Source: Ptiloglossa arizonensis (Eukaryota; Arthropoda; Insecta; Hymenoptera; Colletidae). From it: DNA of 64,000 nucleotides. The position numbers and the translations under genes are program-made. The stretch covers positions 7,878,001-7,942,000 of the forward strand of contig NC_135054.1 in assembly GCF_051014685.1 (NCBI RefSeq). Direction: 5' to 3'. This document shows, one piece after another, positions 35,549 through 47,431 of the stretch; the first letter of the stretch is position 1; each line of letters opens with the position of its first letter. The notes under the pieces were generated by a model that was not told the origin of the DNA, made no database searches, and saw only the letters and a list, made by a program, of their open reading frames with translations.

Positions 35549-37898
35549 TGTATAATCTAGTGTCTCAGATCTACTTGCTGTAACTTTGACAGACCAATGT
35601 TACGATTAGTCTTATTTGTCTACGGGTCGACGTACACTCGCTATGTTTGTAAACTCGCGAAATACGATTACACGCGTCTGCACGTTTCAACAACAGAACA
35701 CGATCTGTATAACGAAGAATGCAACAGTTAATCTCAGATAAGAATTATTTGCATTTTGTTTATAATTAATTAGTAGCCGTAATTCAGATGTGTCTTTTAA
35801 AACATACGTTAAACAATTGCATTTATACAGGTTCTACATTTAAATGTAAATAATTATAAAAATGATATAATAATCAATATAGATCGTACACAATGACGCG
35901 TAACATTCGGTACAATACATTATAAGATAAACTTGAAATATGATTTCTCCTATCATAGACAGGTGCTGAACGATGTGTAATAATTTATGGTCGCATAGTT
36001 ATTACTATTGAGTTGTCAGACGATATCGCTTAGGAAACGTAAGCGTTTGAAAGAATGGCCAAAGACTCGACGTCCTATTGTTAAAGAATGAAGTCTCGAT
36101 CCTAAAGTATCCTGAGAGAGGATGGCGGAAATGCTCTCTAGTAAGAGGACTTGAGAAACCACATAGCACTTACCTCAACACCATCAAATTGGAACGTGTG
36201 CTCTTCCGAATAGTAAAAAGTCTAACATAAAGCTAAGAGAAAGGAAATGGATGCGGAGAGATTTTGCGAGACGATTTGCTGTTGCTCTTTGAATGAATTG
36301 ATAACGTTGAAGCTGCGTAATCGAGCCTAATCATGAAAGGTTTTTGCTTGTAAGAAAATAATCGTGTACTATTCTTCAGTATAGTTTCTTTCTCTTTCAA
36401 TACATTTCTCGTAACAGCTAGATAATGTGTATCAATAAACAAATATGATTTACTATTACGCTCAGATCAAAATTAGATTACTTTTGATCCAATACGATTG
36501 TCACTTCTTTCTCGCCTTAATACAAATCTCATACCTAGCTAAATTTGAATCTTAAAATATTCACGAGACACGGAAATTTGCATTAGGGCCGAAGGTTACC
36601 ATTTTATACACTTTTTCTAACGATAAGTAGGTGCAAAATTGGCAACAAGTTGAGAACAAGATCAAATAGGGTACATATTTGTATGAACATTTTATCATTG
36701 TTGTTAAAGTGGGTTTTGCATGCTCATGTTTACGGTCTTTACGACCATTGATCGTGTCGAATTTGACTAGCACTGCAAATATATCTTCCATGTTTACAGT
36801 CAAATTCCAGGGAAATTACATGTGCACATTAGCACACGCAATTATTCATAGCTTGCAGCTTGTAGCTTGCAAACAGCAATGCAGCACAAGCTGGCAAGCG
36901 AAAATTGTAGACGAGTCTCCTAATTATTATGCCGGACTCTAGTTAGGTGAAATACATTTGTTGGTCGAGAGGCAATTAAGGTCTCTTTGACGAATTAGCT
37001 CGTCAAATAGTAGTCGCATTATTAAGTAAGAAAGCAACATTTGTCCATTCATTGATCTAGATTTATGCAGCTGCATTACCACGTCTATACACTAAACATA
37101 ATAATTTGTAACTTATAGAGTACATAAAATACAACTTTTAACCAAATGATTTGTAGTGTAAATGGAAGTTAATAAACGAAGGACAATTTGTCCTTGAGAG
37201 TTTAATAATAAGGATTAATAATTTGCAAGAATGAAAATATAATACATAGAAGAATGATTCCTCAATACTAATCGGTTAATTGGTTAGTAGATTTTTAAGA
37301 ATTAAATGGTTAATAATGTTACGAAATGTTCATAAAAGATACTTATACGTTAATATTGAATAGTATTTTCAAAAATTTATTTTCACAAACATCGTAAATA
37401 AAATAATCTATATTCTCCTAATTCGTGCATTGCACATGCACCAAATCTTCATTTTGGATGCATTGCATCCAATCTTCGTTGAATCCACGAATACCTACTA
37501 TATTCGGTTACTGCTTAGTCATTCAATGTCTTCTATATATTGTCTACTAATCTTTTCGTTGCAACAGAAATATTCTCTTCACTTCTTGCACTACATTAAC
37601 CTAATCAACATATGTATATTGGAATGGGTTAATCAACAACCAAATCAGTGGCTTCGAATTGTTCCATTGAACGATGAATTGTGAATTTTGTTGATCAATT
37701 ACCTACGACGTTGTTCGAATTAAACAAGAATTCCGATAATAAATTTTAATCATTTCAACGGGTTGAGCGACTGTGTTATCATTTCTCAATGATTTGTAAA
37801 GCATTATCGAATACAAATGTTACTTGACTCTGACGATTCAATAACAAACACGACGGCTGTAACAATTTAAAATTATGTCTTACTGGAAAACTCTATAT
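35549..37898. other. AT-rich non-coding sequence
   Basis: No gene recognised. Small hairpin at 36986-37007 (TTTGACGA, 6-base loop, TCGTCAAA). A short AGCTTGCAGCTTGTAGCTTGC run lies near 36850. A palindrome GGATGCATTGCATCC lies near 37457. Confidence 0.5.
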
Positions 37899-37900
37899 TA

Positions 37901-38040
37901 TTAGGTTGTTCAGAAAGTAATTTCGTTTTCCAAAATAGAGAATATATAATTTAATAAAATGTTTATACACTCTAAAAAAATCGTGTTTCATTTTCACCAA
38001 AAAAAAAAAAAAAAACGAAATGACTTTCCGAACATCCCAA
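37901..38040. mobile_element. 140-bp mariner-type MITE
   Basis: The ends TTAGGTTGTTCAGAAAGT and TTGGGATGTTCGGAAAGT (right end, complemented) form inverted repeats of about 29 bp with four mismatches, both running on to ATTTCGTTTT. TA flanks both sides (37899-37900 and 38041-38042), the target of Tc1/mariner elements. This terminus type is familiar from hymenopteran mariners. The interior is AT-rich with a run of about 17 A and no transposase, so it is a deletion derivative. Confidence 0.9.
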
Positions 38041-38042
38041 TA

Positions 38043-40673
38043 GAATCTTAAATGTTTTTAATATTTCTCTTCGACGTTTGAGCGTTTCGTGGTACATAAT
38101 TCCGCGGCTAAATGTCGAAAAGTAATCGAGCCATTAGTATCTACTTCAGTTTTCGATTAACTTAGTCGCGTTATCGGTGTTAATTGCTACAAAGGCAACG
38201 TTCTCCGGTTAGAACGCGATGCATGCGTTTGACAGGATGTCAGCTAATCGCTTTCTTCGAATCGTGCCTTCACTCCACCTCGCCAGTCACCTGTCTCTTC
38301 CGTGATTCTACGTGTTTCACGCGCGAACGAGCTTTCATCCTTACCATCCCTCGTAAGGGAAACGAGAGGGCCAAGGGTGAACAGAGTTTCAGGAGTCAAA
38401 ATGCTCCAGGCAACTGCAGTCTCAGTTTAGACACGTTGATTTTCAGTTTAACAGTAGCACGGCGCGGTACGAAAATTAGTCGGAGCTCGAAAATTGAATT
38501 CCAGCCTCTACGAGCGAGATTCGCGTAACTGCAAAGAGTTGGAAAGCCGAGTTATTCTCGTACCTCACATTTTCATAGAGAATAATACGCTTTGAATATT
38601 AATCCCTTTACAATTAATATGAAATTTCTTAAGTGGATCTTATTCAACGGAACGAATCATACTTGAGGGTTTTTTTTTTCAGTCAAATCGAATTATCCCG
38701 TGATTGTTTGAATATTTATTCGTTGAATCCTGTCTCACCATCTTTAGTAATAATGAAAATCTAGAATGATAGAAATGAAATCAAAAGTACACAATTATCG
38801 AGCAAGATGTAGATTTTCAAGAAGGATTTTCAATTTAGACTAATTCACTACTGTCAAGGGAAATGTTTAACAATTCAAATTCAATTCTTCTTATTTAATA
38901 ATGTATAACAATCGACGAACAGACAGAATTAATTCTTATTTTACACGGTATGTTTCGATTCGATACATATGTATAGTAGTTCTTTCTTGGAAGAATTTTA
39001 ACATGTGTTTAGGGGTTACAAGTGAAAACAACTTATACAAATACGTTAAATTAAAACATTTCCGATATCATGCACACAATGTTGGCAATTTTTACAACTT
39101 TCTTTCCTTTTTCCTTACCACTCGCACTATTCGTTATTCTTATTTTCTTAATCAACAATTTACTCTCCCAATCTATTATACTCGTTCTTCCTAAAAACTG
39201 TACACGTGATCGTCACATTAAACGCAATATCCTCTAAAATAAGGTTACATTCGTCTTACTGCTACGATCAAAGTCTTGTTTTTATTACTGACAAGTGTAT
39301 ATAGGGACATAGGAATAGGGAGGCGTCAAAAAGGAATCGGCGAAAGGAAAATCGAGAGCTCCCTTGAACAAGGGGATTCAGAAATGCTATGGATCAAGGA
39401 AATGGCACCAATTGTCCCGCCAGGAACAATTGATTAAACATACTCCCGTTTCCAACGTGTTTGTTCCCGTTCCCCCTTCCTCTAAACCCCTCACCTCCTC
39501 CGACGATCGAATTTCCTATTCGACACCAAATTGAAAGTGGCCCTCGCGGTGGCGTTCACCGCTAGCACACCGGGACAATCGTGTCTCAGAGGATCTGGTT
39601 AGCTGGGATCGGATGGTCCGGATGGTCCGATCGCTATGGTACATGGACCGCGAGAGGATGCAGCAAGGGCTGGAGGGAGGAGGGGAGGATAGGAGTGGCC
39701 AAAAGGCGCAGCAGAAATTCAATACCACTAATGGAAGGATCAGGTATCGACGCGGGGTGAATCCGGGATTCGAAGAATTCGTCAAAAGTGTGCACTCCAA
39801 GTTGGAATTAATTAAACTAATGAAGAGGGGCAGTGCGTAGCGAGTCTCTGGTACGAATTTGTGGAATTTGGGAAACACGAAAACGCAACTGGTAAATACC
39901 GCGGGGCCTTGATTTCTTAATTATCCGACCTCCTACTTGTTCAGGATCTCTATCATTCTGCGTATCAATGTGCACGTTGGTACGAACGACGACCGTAATG
40001 GATGTAATGAATTAACCGGTAACGCAGAGAATTGTCATCAGACTTGAAACGATTCCTAGTAACGTTGGTTTATTCGAAAAAATTGAACGTATTTTCCTTA
40101 GTAGATATCGTTGTATTTTTATTTGTCTCATAACTTTCGACCGTCGTGTATCTATTACGAAATTATACGAGTTTCTTAACAATGAATATTTGAGGAGAAT
40201 GTATGTGTTTTGACTGCAACTGTGTACGCTTTCTTTGAAACACTTTCTTGGAAAAGAACGAAAATACGATGATCGAAAACTTTGAGATAAATGCATCTAC
40301 TTATTGCCATTGAAAAAACCACATGTTATTACCGAGGGTTGTAGACAATCTCTATTTCAGGATTGAATTTTAAAAATGCACGAATTAAGACATTGATTGT
40401 CGTGCCAAGTTTCCATGTTTAAAGATGTATTGACCATCGTTCAAATTATTGTGTGAAACGAAAAATGTTCGATAGTTCAATAGTTAATAGCTTACTGACT
40501 GTTTTACAATATCTAATAATCGTAACGTTATTCAAATCTTTATAAATATTTATTCGAATTGTTCGTAAGCAATGTAAAAAAACTATTGTCATCTTGTTGC
40601 ATTATTGCTCATATTAATTAATTTGACTTTATTAATTTCATTTGTTTAGCAGCGGGGTTTTAGAAAGAAGAAA
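38043..40673. other. No gene recognised
   Basis: CpG-moderate patch at 38160-38530 and GC-richer sequence at 39460-39840, where plus and minus frames overlap. AT-rich elsewhere. No domain seen. Confidence 0.45.
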
Positions 40674-41050
40674 GACACCTTTCTTGTATATTTCTGTGAA
40701 CAAAGCAGCAAATCTAACAGCAGCACATAACGAAAGGTAATGTACAATGTATGTGTCTTACTTTCTCAATCGTCTCTCTTCGTTCAAGACCTTTACTATT
40801 ATTCTGTGATCCCATTACCATCGGACCGTATCTAACAAAGAAACATAATCGAAGGCAGTATACACTCTCCATTCTTTTCTTACATTGTCTCTCTCTCTGT
40901 CTACAATGACCTCCAGTATCGAGCTGCGTTCCTGTCACCAACGGAGCACCTGGTACAGGATTACATAACACGAGGTAGTAACGCCACCTCCTATCTTTCT
41001 ATATCTTTCTCGTGATTATACGCAACCTCCACTGCGATTCTACATTCCCA
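40674..41050. repeat. Degenerate tandem array, 118-120-bp unit, about three copies
   Basis: CATAA anchors lie at 40726, 40844 and 40964. Each is followed by CGA(A)GG and a TT.CTCTC-rich block, then (in two copies) a CATTACC/GTCACCA block and a GTA block. A partial copy precedes 40726 (ACCTTT...TTTCTGTGA...ATCTAACA). The minus-strand frame 40714-40971 crosses two units and shows a related pattern in each (G-x-P-[LM]-V-x-G-[TS]-Q), but it is broken in the flanking copies, so coding is doubtful. Confidence 0.68.
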
Positions 41051-42150
41051 GTATGAAAATCAGATTTTCGTCGAGAATGTTCACGTTGAAGACGTGGATG
41101 AACGTCACACGAACGTTAAAGCGTTTTGCATGGATAAATTTATGACACTAATCGATGGTACTTTGTATTGTATCGTTTTGAACTAAAATCATAATAATTA
41201 TATACGCAATAATATTTACTCGATTCAGTGAATTCTTAGTAATTCGGTTTAGCTTACACAATTTTATTCGTCAATTTCATTAAAACTAGCGTTGCAAAAT
41301 ACGTTGATGTATAATTAATATAATGTTATTCCAAATTAATTTCATCTAAAGCTTTGCGGATTACATGAAATACGATAGGATATTTATCAATTTTGCAGTT
41401 AATTCTTACAATAAATAGTTGGTGCTTTGCTAATAAATTAAATTATCACGTCGATGTCCAAATGTTAAGACAATTCTTCTTTTAATTAGTTTCTTACTAT
41501 CTTAGCAACCATTCAAATGAACTATCCGCAACTCGGTTGAAACCATTGATCGCATGTTACGGTTTTCAAAAAATAAAAATTTCCTAGTAAAACGCAACGT
41601 ACAAGTAAACAATTTTCAGAAACGAAGGATAAGGTTATTCGCAGTAATTTTGCTGTTACACATCATACATCGAAGCATCGTTTTATCATTTACAAATATC
41701 ATTTACAAATTACGAATGGTAAAATCTAGCATAGACTATCCCTATTCATGAGAAATTATTTAGAAAGTTCTGTTCACAAAATTAGTCTTCAACACTTAGC
41801 AGACGTAGAGTATCCTGTATATTTACATTCTCTGTTTCAATAATCACGAATGCTCAGGGCAGCGTAACTTTTATAGCATCGTTAAATACACGATTTAATT
41901 TCGTGAATAAATACAAAAATGGCTTACCCGAAGCGAAGAAATTATACCGACGATAGTTAAGGGTGAAGATACCCCAGCCTAAACCTATTCCAACACACTG
42001 GCGCGGTCCAAACATACCCTTCTCGGATCCAACCCTAACCCTGACCCTGGTAACGAATTTAATGACGCGACAATTGTACCACGTTACTCCAAGGGTCTCA
42101 CAATGACATACACGACACTCGTTTTCGTAATTTTTTCTTTTCCTTGGCAA
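41051..42150. other. AT-rich non-coding sequence
   Basis: Nothing recognised. AACCCTAACCCTGACCCTGG near 42032 is too short to be an interstitial telomere. Confidence 0.5.
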
Positions 42151-43330
42151 CCAGACTCAGGTGGAAGGCGAGTGCTTTCCTCCGCGGTAGTTCGCTTTCT
42201 TACACTTCGCCTAATTATTTCGCGCGAGGAGAGAGCGGTTTCGTTATTGTGGAGGCACGGTGTATCACGGATAGCGGAATGCACCGACGTCTGAGCTTCT
42301 TGAATTAGCAACGAGCGTCTCGTTTTCTCGCGGCAAGCCGCAGGAAAAGGTATTTCCGCAGGCAGAAACTGTCTCGATTCGGTTCCGCGATGTCTAACGA
42401 GCACATCGTCAAAGAATCCCCCGTCATTTCAATCGCTTCAACGATTCCTCCTCTCCCGTCAACAATATCCACCGCAAAAAGGTTACCCCGGAACCACGTT
42501 GATCTACTTACCAGGTTAATTTGTCTTGCGAGAAGAAGACGCCCCGCCACGAAATAGGTAAAAAAGAGAAAAGAAAGAAGAAAAGAAAAAAAAAACGAAA
42601 CGAAACACACATAGGGGTATACCGAGCATACAAAAATTTTAATTAAATTCGAGGAAAACGCAATTGCGAAATTTCCCCGTCTCTGCGGTCCGGCTTGGAA
42701 TTTCATTATGCCCCCTCCTTCGGCCCCCCGAATTTATACCGCCGTATTATGAAAAAGTGTGGCCTGGACGAGGCCGAGATCCCGAGCGAAATACGTTGTG
42801 TATTTTTTTCTTTTTCTTTTTTTTTTCTTCTCGTTGCGCGATTCTAATTTTTCCTACCGCGCGCACGCGCGAGTTTCTGGTATGCAGTCGCTGCACCCTT
42901 TAATTATTTCGTTCGAAGAGTCCAACGGCTGCACGAAGGTAGATAAAGAATGAGAACAGATTCCGACCGTTTGTGTGTCTTGTTCGAGATCTTGACTGGC
43001 CGTGGAACGTCCTCAGAAAAACGGCTGGCTGACCCACTCAATATTTCACCGTATTATCCGACGCTCGGAGATTACTCATGGGGCCCTCCGATGACTACGG
43101 TGGGGGGTAAAACGACCGGCTTCGCCTCGAGAGTGGCAATCGTCGATAAAACAGAATTACCAACGTTAATAATCGGGGCGAGCTCGCGCGCGTTTACTCG
43201 CGGGACACTCGGTCGTCCAGCGACGCGTGCACTTGAATTATGCACCCAACGATGCCGGACCTTTAACCCCTTCGTCGTGGCTCCTCGGTGACAATTTCGG
43301 TTTGTGTACTCGATTATTAAACCGAACGGG
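42150..43330. other. CpG-rich region with opposing purine and pyrimidine tracts
   Basis: CpG-rich patches at 42150-42540 and 42640-43330. A purine run (about 42558-42605) lies about 200 bp before a T/C run (about 42807-42831). Many overlapping frames occur on both strands (up to 133 codons) but none is convincing. Possibly regulatory; no core promoter identified. Confidence 0.45.
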
Positions 43331-44493
43331 GCCACGGTACGAGGCTCCTTGTTAATTAAGAGCAATTCGGTGATCAAAAGACGCGTGATTATTTTATTCG
43401 ATGGATTAGTTCAGTTTCCCGAACCTTTTCGTCCAACCACAAATCTTTCTGAATTTTAATGCCGTGGAGTCTTTCGTATTCGAACTAATAGGAGGATATT
43501 CGGGGATTTGGGTAATAGAACAATCACTGTTCCGATGTTAAGCTTCATTTATTCGAATAGAAATGAATAAAGTCGATTGTTGGTTTTAATATTTATTAAA
43601 TATTTTAATATACAGGTGAGCTACTATATTTTAATATACGGGTGAATCCCGCAACGTCATCTATTGGTGGAATAATTGAAATTTTTTGGTTTTAGGACGA
43701 TTGTAGTACACTTTTATTGGTTTTTTTTTCGACAGTTCTAAAGGTCATCTTTAGATTTTTGTTCGATAGATGAATCTTTGATTCTTGAATTATAGAATAA
43801 ATTGAGATGATCGTATTACACGGTTCACCTTTCATACAATCCCCACGTATATTTAATAAAAACGATTAATGTCAACGAAACAATTTGTTATACAACATAC
43901 CGCCCGCTATGAAAATAATTTTCGAGCAATAGAACGTATATGCTAGTATATTGTTTGTAAAAAATTCCAATAAAGGTGTTAAATTGGTGAGATAGAAAAT
44001 CGAATATGAAAAACTGTTGTATCGTTATTAAATCATTTTGTTTACTTGTATCGAAATAAAGGTATTTTAGTTGTTGAGAGCTCGAAAACATTTCGACTAT
44101 TTCGTACAAAACATTTCGGATTGGATTTCCAGTTCTCTTCGTGTTTCAAGTACCGTCCTTTCCATTTTATATTTATCTAGCAATACTGAAGGGTGCAGGA
44201 AGTTTAATTCAATACGATTTATATGAAATACCTCTGTCCAAATATTTTCGAGCTCGCTTACAAATTTTGAACATTTGTAATACTTTTTTTTATATATTAC
44301 AATTTAACATACGTTTTCTAGATTGGCTACGTGATCCGATAATCGAAGACATTGAGTCGTATCACATTTCAGGCAAAGGTGCAATGTGATTCGTAACAAT
44401 AACAGCTACTCGTACACTGGAATTCTTTTCACGAGGATAGCAAGTCATCCTTCCTATCGTTACACGTTGTCATTTTATCCTCGCAATGTGTGA
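43331..44493. other. AT-rich non-coding sequence
   Basis: A 30-bp-spaced repeat TTTTAATATAC[AG]GGTGA occurs near 43602 and 43632. The frame 44141-44389 is hydrophobic and unrecognised, although it sits just upstream of the Harbinger fragment and could be part of its decayed surroundings. Confidence 0.45.
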
Positions 44494-44751
44494 GAGAAAT
44501 ATAACGTTTTTGTAGTTCACGAAAAAGAAAATGATCGATACGTCCAATACACGGAGAACGATATCGATATGGGCACTACTGCATTTTGCAGAGGACTACG
44601 CGAAGATCGTAAAAAACGGTTCAATTACTTCCGTATGTCAATGAGTTCGTTCGATGAACTGTTGTTGTGTATAAAAGATCATACAAAGTACCAGGATACG
44701 AATACGAGAACAACGATATCGCCAGAGGAAACGCTGGTTATAACGTTACGG
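44494..44751 (+). pseudogene. PIF/Harbinger transposase fragment (HARBI1-like N-terminal part)
   Basis: An open stretch of 86 codons follows a TGA at 44491. Its residues match the opening of PIF/Harbinger transposases and the host protein HARBI1: a V-V-H box, a 'CRGLRED' box where the family has 'xELRED', then FNYFRMSMSSFDELL, a K-x-x-x-x-x-D-T-N-x-R step, and ISPEETLVITLR where the family has ISPEERLAVTLRYLATG. The frame stops right after this point, but the stop is formed by CG/GTAAAT, a good splice donor, so the next piece could have been on another exon. The DDE catalytic residues lie further downstream in the family and I could not find them in the next 1 kb. Either a truncated transposon relic or one exon of a domesticated gene. 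Confidence 0.85.
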
Positions 44752-45733
44752 TAAATAGGTAACGACTGACGCTCGTGTGACGTACATTTACCTGTAAACA
44801 ATGAAAAACGTGCGTCGGCGTATCCCAGCGTGCGCTCTAGCGTAAAATACGTCGATGAAAAATTAACGCACGTTGCATCGTGCGTTGAAAGCGACACAAG
44901 TTCGTAGCGAGTGGACTCTAACGTACGACACTGTATTTCTGTGTAAACAATGTGTTTCAACGCTCGCGGGCTCTCGATCTAAGAGGCCTTCTTTTTTCCA
45001 GGAAGCTTCTCGTTCACGATCAAATACATTTTACACCGAAAGCATCGTATTTTCGCAAACGTAGATTCGTCAGTTTTTAGGGTTCGCGTTAAAGCAAGGT
45101 GTGACACGCTCGCACAATGGGCGTCGAGGTAAATAACGGACTACCCAAAGGGTAATCTCTCAAAGGGGAAGCTCGCCAAGAAAGTTCGACTCGCAAAAAG
45201 TTTCGAGAGTACCATTACGCGGTAATTATCAGAAGGGAGAGAGAGAGAGAGGGACGTCTCCCTTCTCGTGGCCGGGATTATCATAAAAATAACGGCGTAT
45301 TATCGCGAAAGCGTTTCGTAAGCTTCGGGGGAATTTTCCCCCGGTCGTGATAAGCTTTAACGAAAGTGTAACGTGAAATTTTTATTTTCAATGATAGGAG
45401 GACGGATGTTGCCCCGTGACCGCAGAACGCGCAATATCTACCGTCGCCGCCACGTGTCGGGGTTTTATCAGCACCGAGTTGACAGGGGAAATAATGAAGT
45501 CGGTCGGGGAAAGTAAGTTTCCCCGAGCGCGGAAAAGCAACGGTTTTTCACCTCGACTCGCGTCCCGATCGCGTGTAATCGCGTATCGACGCGAGGTGAT
45601 TCGATCCTTGAAAACGTTCGTTGCGCGACGTCACAAAGCGACGGATGCATAAATTTCTTCATGGGACCAGCTGCGAAACGATGGTAATTCACCACGGGAA
45701 GCTGCGCATTGCTTTTCCATCGCGGGAAATGGT
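44752..45733. other. CpG-rich sequence, no gene recognised
   Basis: Begins as the possible intron of the Harbinger fragment. A (GA)n run lies at 45237-45251. Overlapping plus and minus frames lie at 45416-45695. No continuation of the transposase (YLATG, DDE boxes) is visible. Confidence 0.45.
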
Positions 45734-46155
45734 TTTATTGCTTCGCGAACCCGCGGCGTGTAAACGCATTTGGAACCGTTTTAAAGTAACGTAAAATACG
45801 CTCTCGTAGAATAGATCTCTCATAGAAAGAACAAATTGCTCTTTTCAGCAAGCAATGCGTGATCAGAAAACCTTGAAGACTGTTCTTGTGTGAAAAAATT
45901 CAGTCGAGATTACTCTCTGTCGCAATATTTCTTTACAAGTCGGGGAACCTTCATTTGAACGTACACGGTTTGTCGCGAAAATAAATGATCTCTGTAAAAA
46001 TAAAAGTGAGAAATATTTTTATTGCTTTGCAAACCCGTGGCGAGTAAACGCATTTGTAACCGTTTTGAAGTAACGTGGAATACGTTTTCGTTGAAAAGCG
46101 TATTGAACCATGTTGAACATTGCAAAGATCTGATTAAAACTGTCCGTAAGGATCC
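45734..46155. repeat. Direct duplication, 284-bp offset
   Basis: TTTATTGCTT...AACCCG.GGCG.GTAAACGCATTT..AACCGTTTT.AAGTAACGT occurs at 45734 and again at 46018 and is alignable for about 80 bp, then more loosely (GATC.GA..AAA..CTGT) for another 60. An unrelated AT-rich piece lies between the copies. Confidence 0.75.
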
Positions 46156-47394
46156 AAACTTCCTTAGGTGAATTGTTACCGATGATGTAACTTGGTGTTT
46201 TCAATACGATCGAGAAACAAAGAGTCCAAGTACCGAATGGAAATTGTCAGAACAACTAACTCCGAAGAAGTACTATTTACAGAAATTGAAACCAAAGACA
46301 ATGTTTATCTCTTTTTAGAATTCAATCGGAATTATTCGCAAGGAATTTGTTCTGTCAGGTCGTACAGCCAATGGTGACATCTACTTGGGCATTATGAAAA
46401 TTTATTGAAACGAATTCGCGTCTATCTTTCGATAGACACACGTTTGAATATCGTTTCAACCAAGGTTGATATTCTGTGCACTGTTCTTTGGTGCTAGAGC
46501 ATTGAGCGCAAACACGTTTGGTTCACGGGTAATAAGGGCGTTAAACACTCTGTGGCGTAGCAGTATTATCCCGTTGCGGATGTTATTATAACTATGGAGA
46601 CTGCGATACTGGAGAGTTGCGTATGTTTGAGGTGGTTGAAACGTAAGGGTAATATGCTCGATGGAATCGTACGTTAAACAACATAAATTCCTTCGCAGGT
46701 CCAAGTAAGGGACAATGGAAACTCGCCTCGAGCATCTACGGATTGCTTTCGATTGTTTTGAGTGAACGTTGCTTGTAGGGGTTACTCGCGTTGACCCGCA
46801 AATAATGTTTTTTTGTTTGAAGATCGAGTAAGATAACTGTTTCGCGTCGAATGTAATAGTTGATACGTCTCGTGTGTTGAATTAATCTTGCGCGACTAAT
46901 CTACAAGGAGTATGAAGTTGCCTATAATGGACTATAACGACAGTTTCTTATAATTTAACAAAAAATACAATTTTAGTCAAAACTCGTAAAGAGATAAACG
47001 TGAAGACTTCTTATTTTCGTACACGAGCTAAACTCTTGTAATTTTTAATTAATAGTGACGTTAGAATCAATAAGAACAAAATTAGATCGGTACAGGATTG
47101 GATGTTTAGGAAATGCAGAAACTGTGGAAAGGAGTCGTGGAAGTGATCTAGGATGCACGTAAAGGAAGGTTAGGGAAAGGGAAATGGGAGTGAAAAGATC
47201 AAGGAAAAGGACGAAAAATATTGGAAAGGACACAGTCGAGGATTCAGAATGGTCAAACGTTTTCTAATTCATGACCATGGACTTGTATAAGGATCGTCGT
47301 ACCTGCATCTTGATTCAGTGCTGATTTCGTGGTATTTTAAGTGCATTCAAAATGCGTTCGAACGCCGAAAGCTTACATGATTATATAATATTAA
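46156..47394. other. No gene recognised
   Basis: Short frames only. A purine-rich stretch at about 47100-47240. Confidence 0.5.
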
Positions 47395-47431
47395 AAATTA
47401 AAAAATATTAAAAAATATTAAAAAATATTAC
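47391..47431. repeat. (AAAAAATATTA)-type short tandem repeat
   Basis: About four units of an 11-bp A-rich motif. Confidence 0.85.

Noticed and set aside
36986..37007. 8-bp stem hairpin as a terminator or microRNA
   Set aside because: Stem too short for a microRNA precursor, and rho-independent terminators do not apply in a eukaryotic genome.
42030..42052. CCCTAACCCTGACCCTGG as an interstitial telomere
   Set aside because: Only about three imperfect units; hymenopteran telomere repeats are mostly TTAGG and this is too short.
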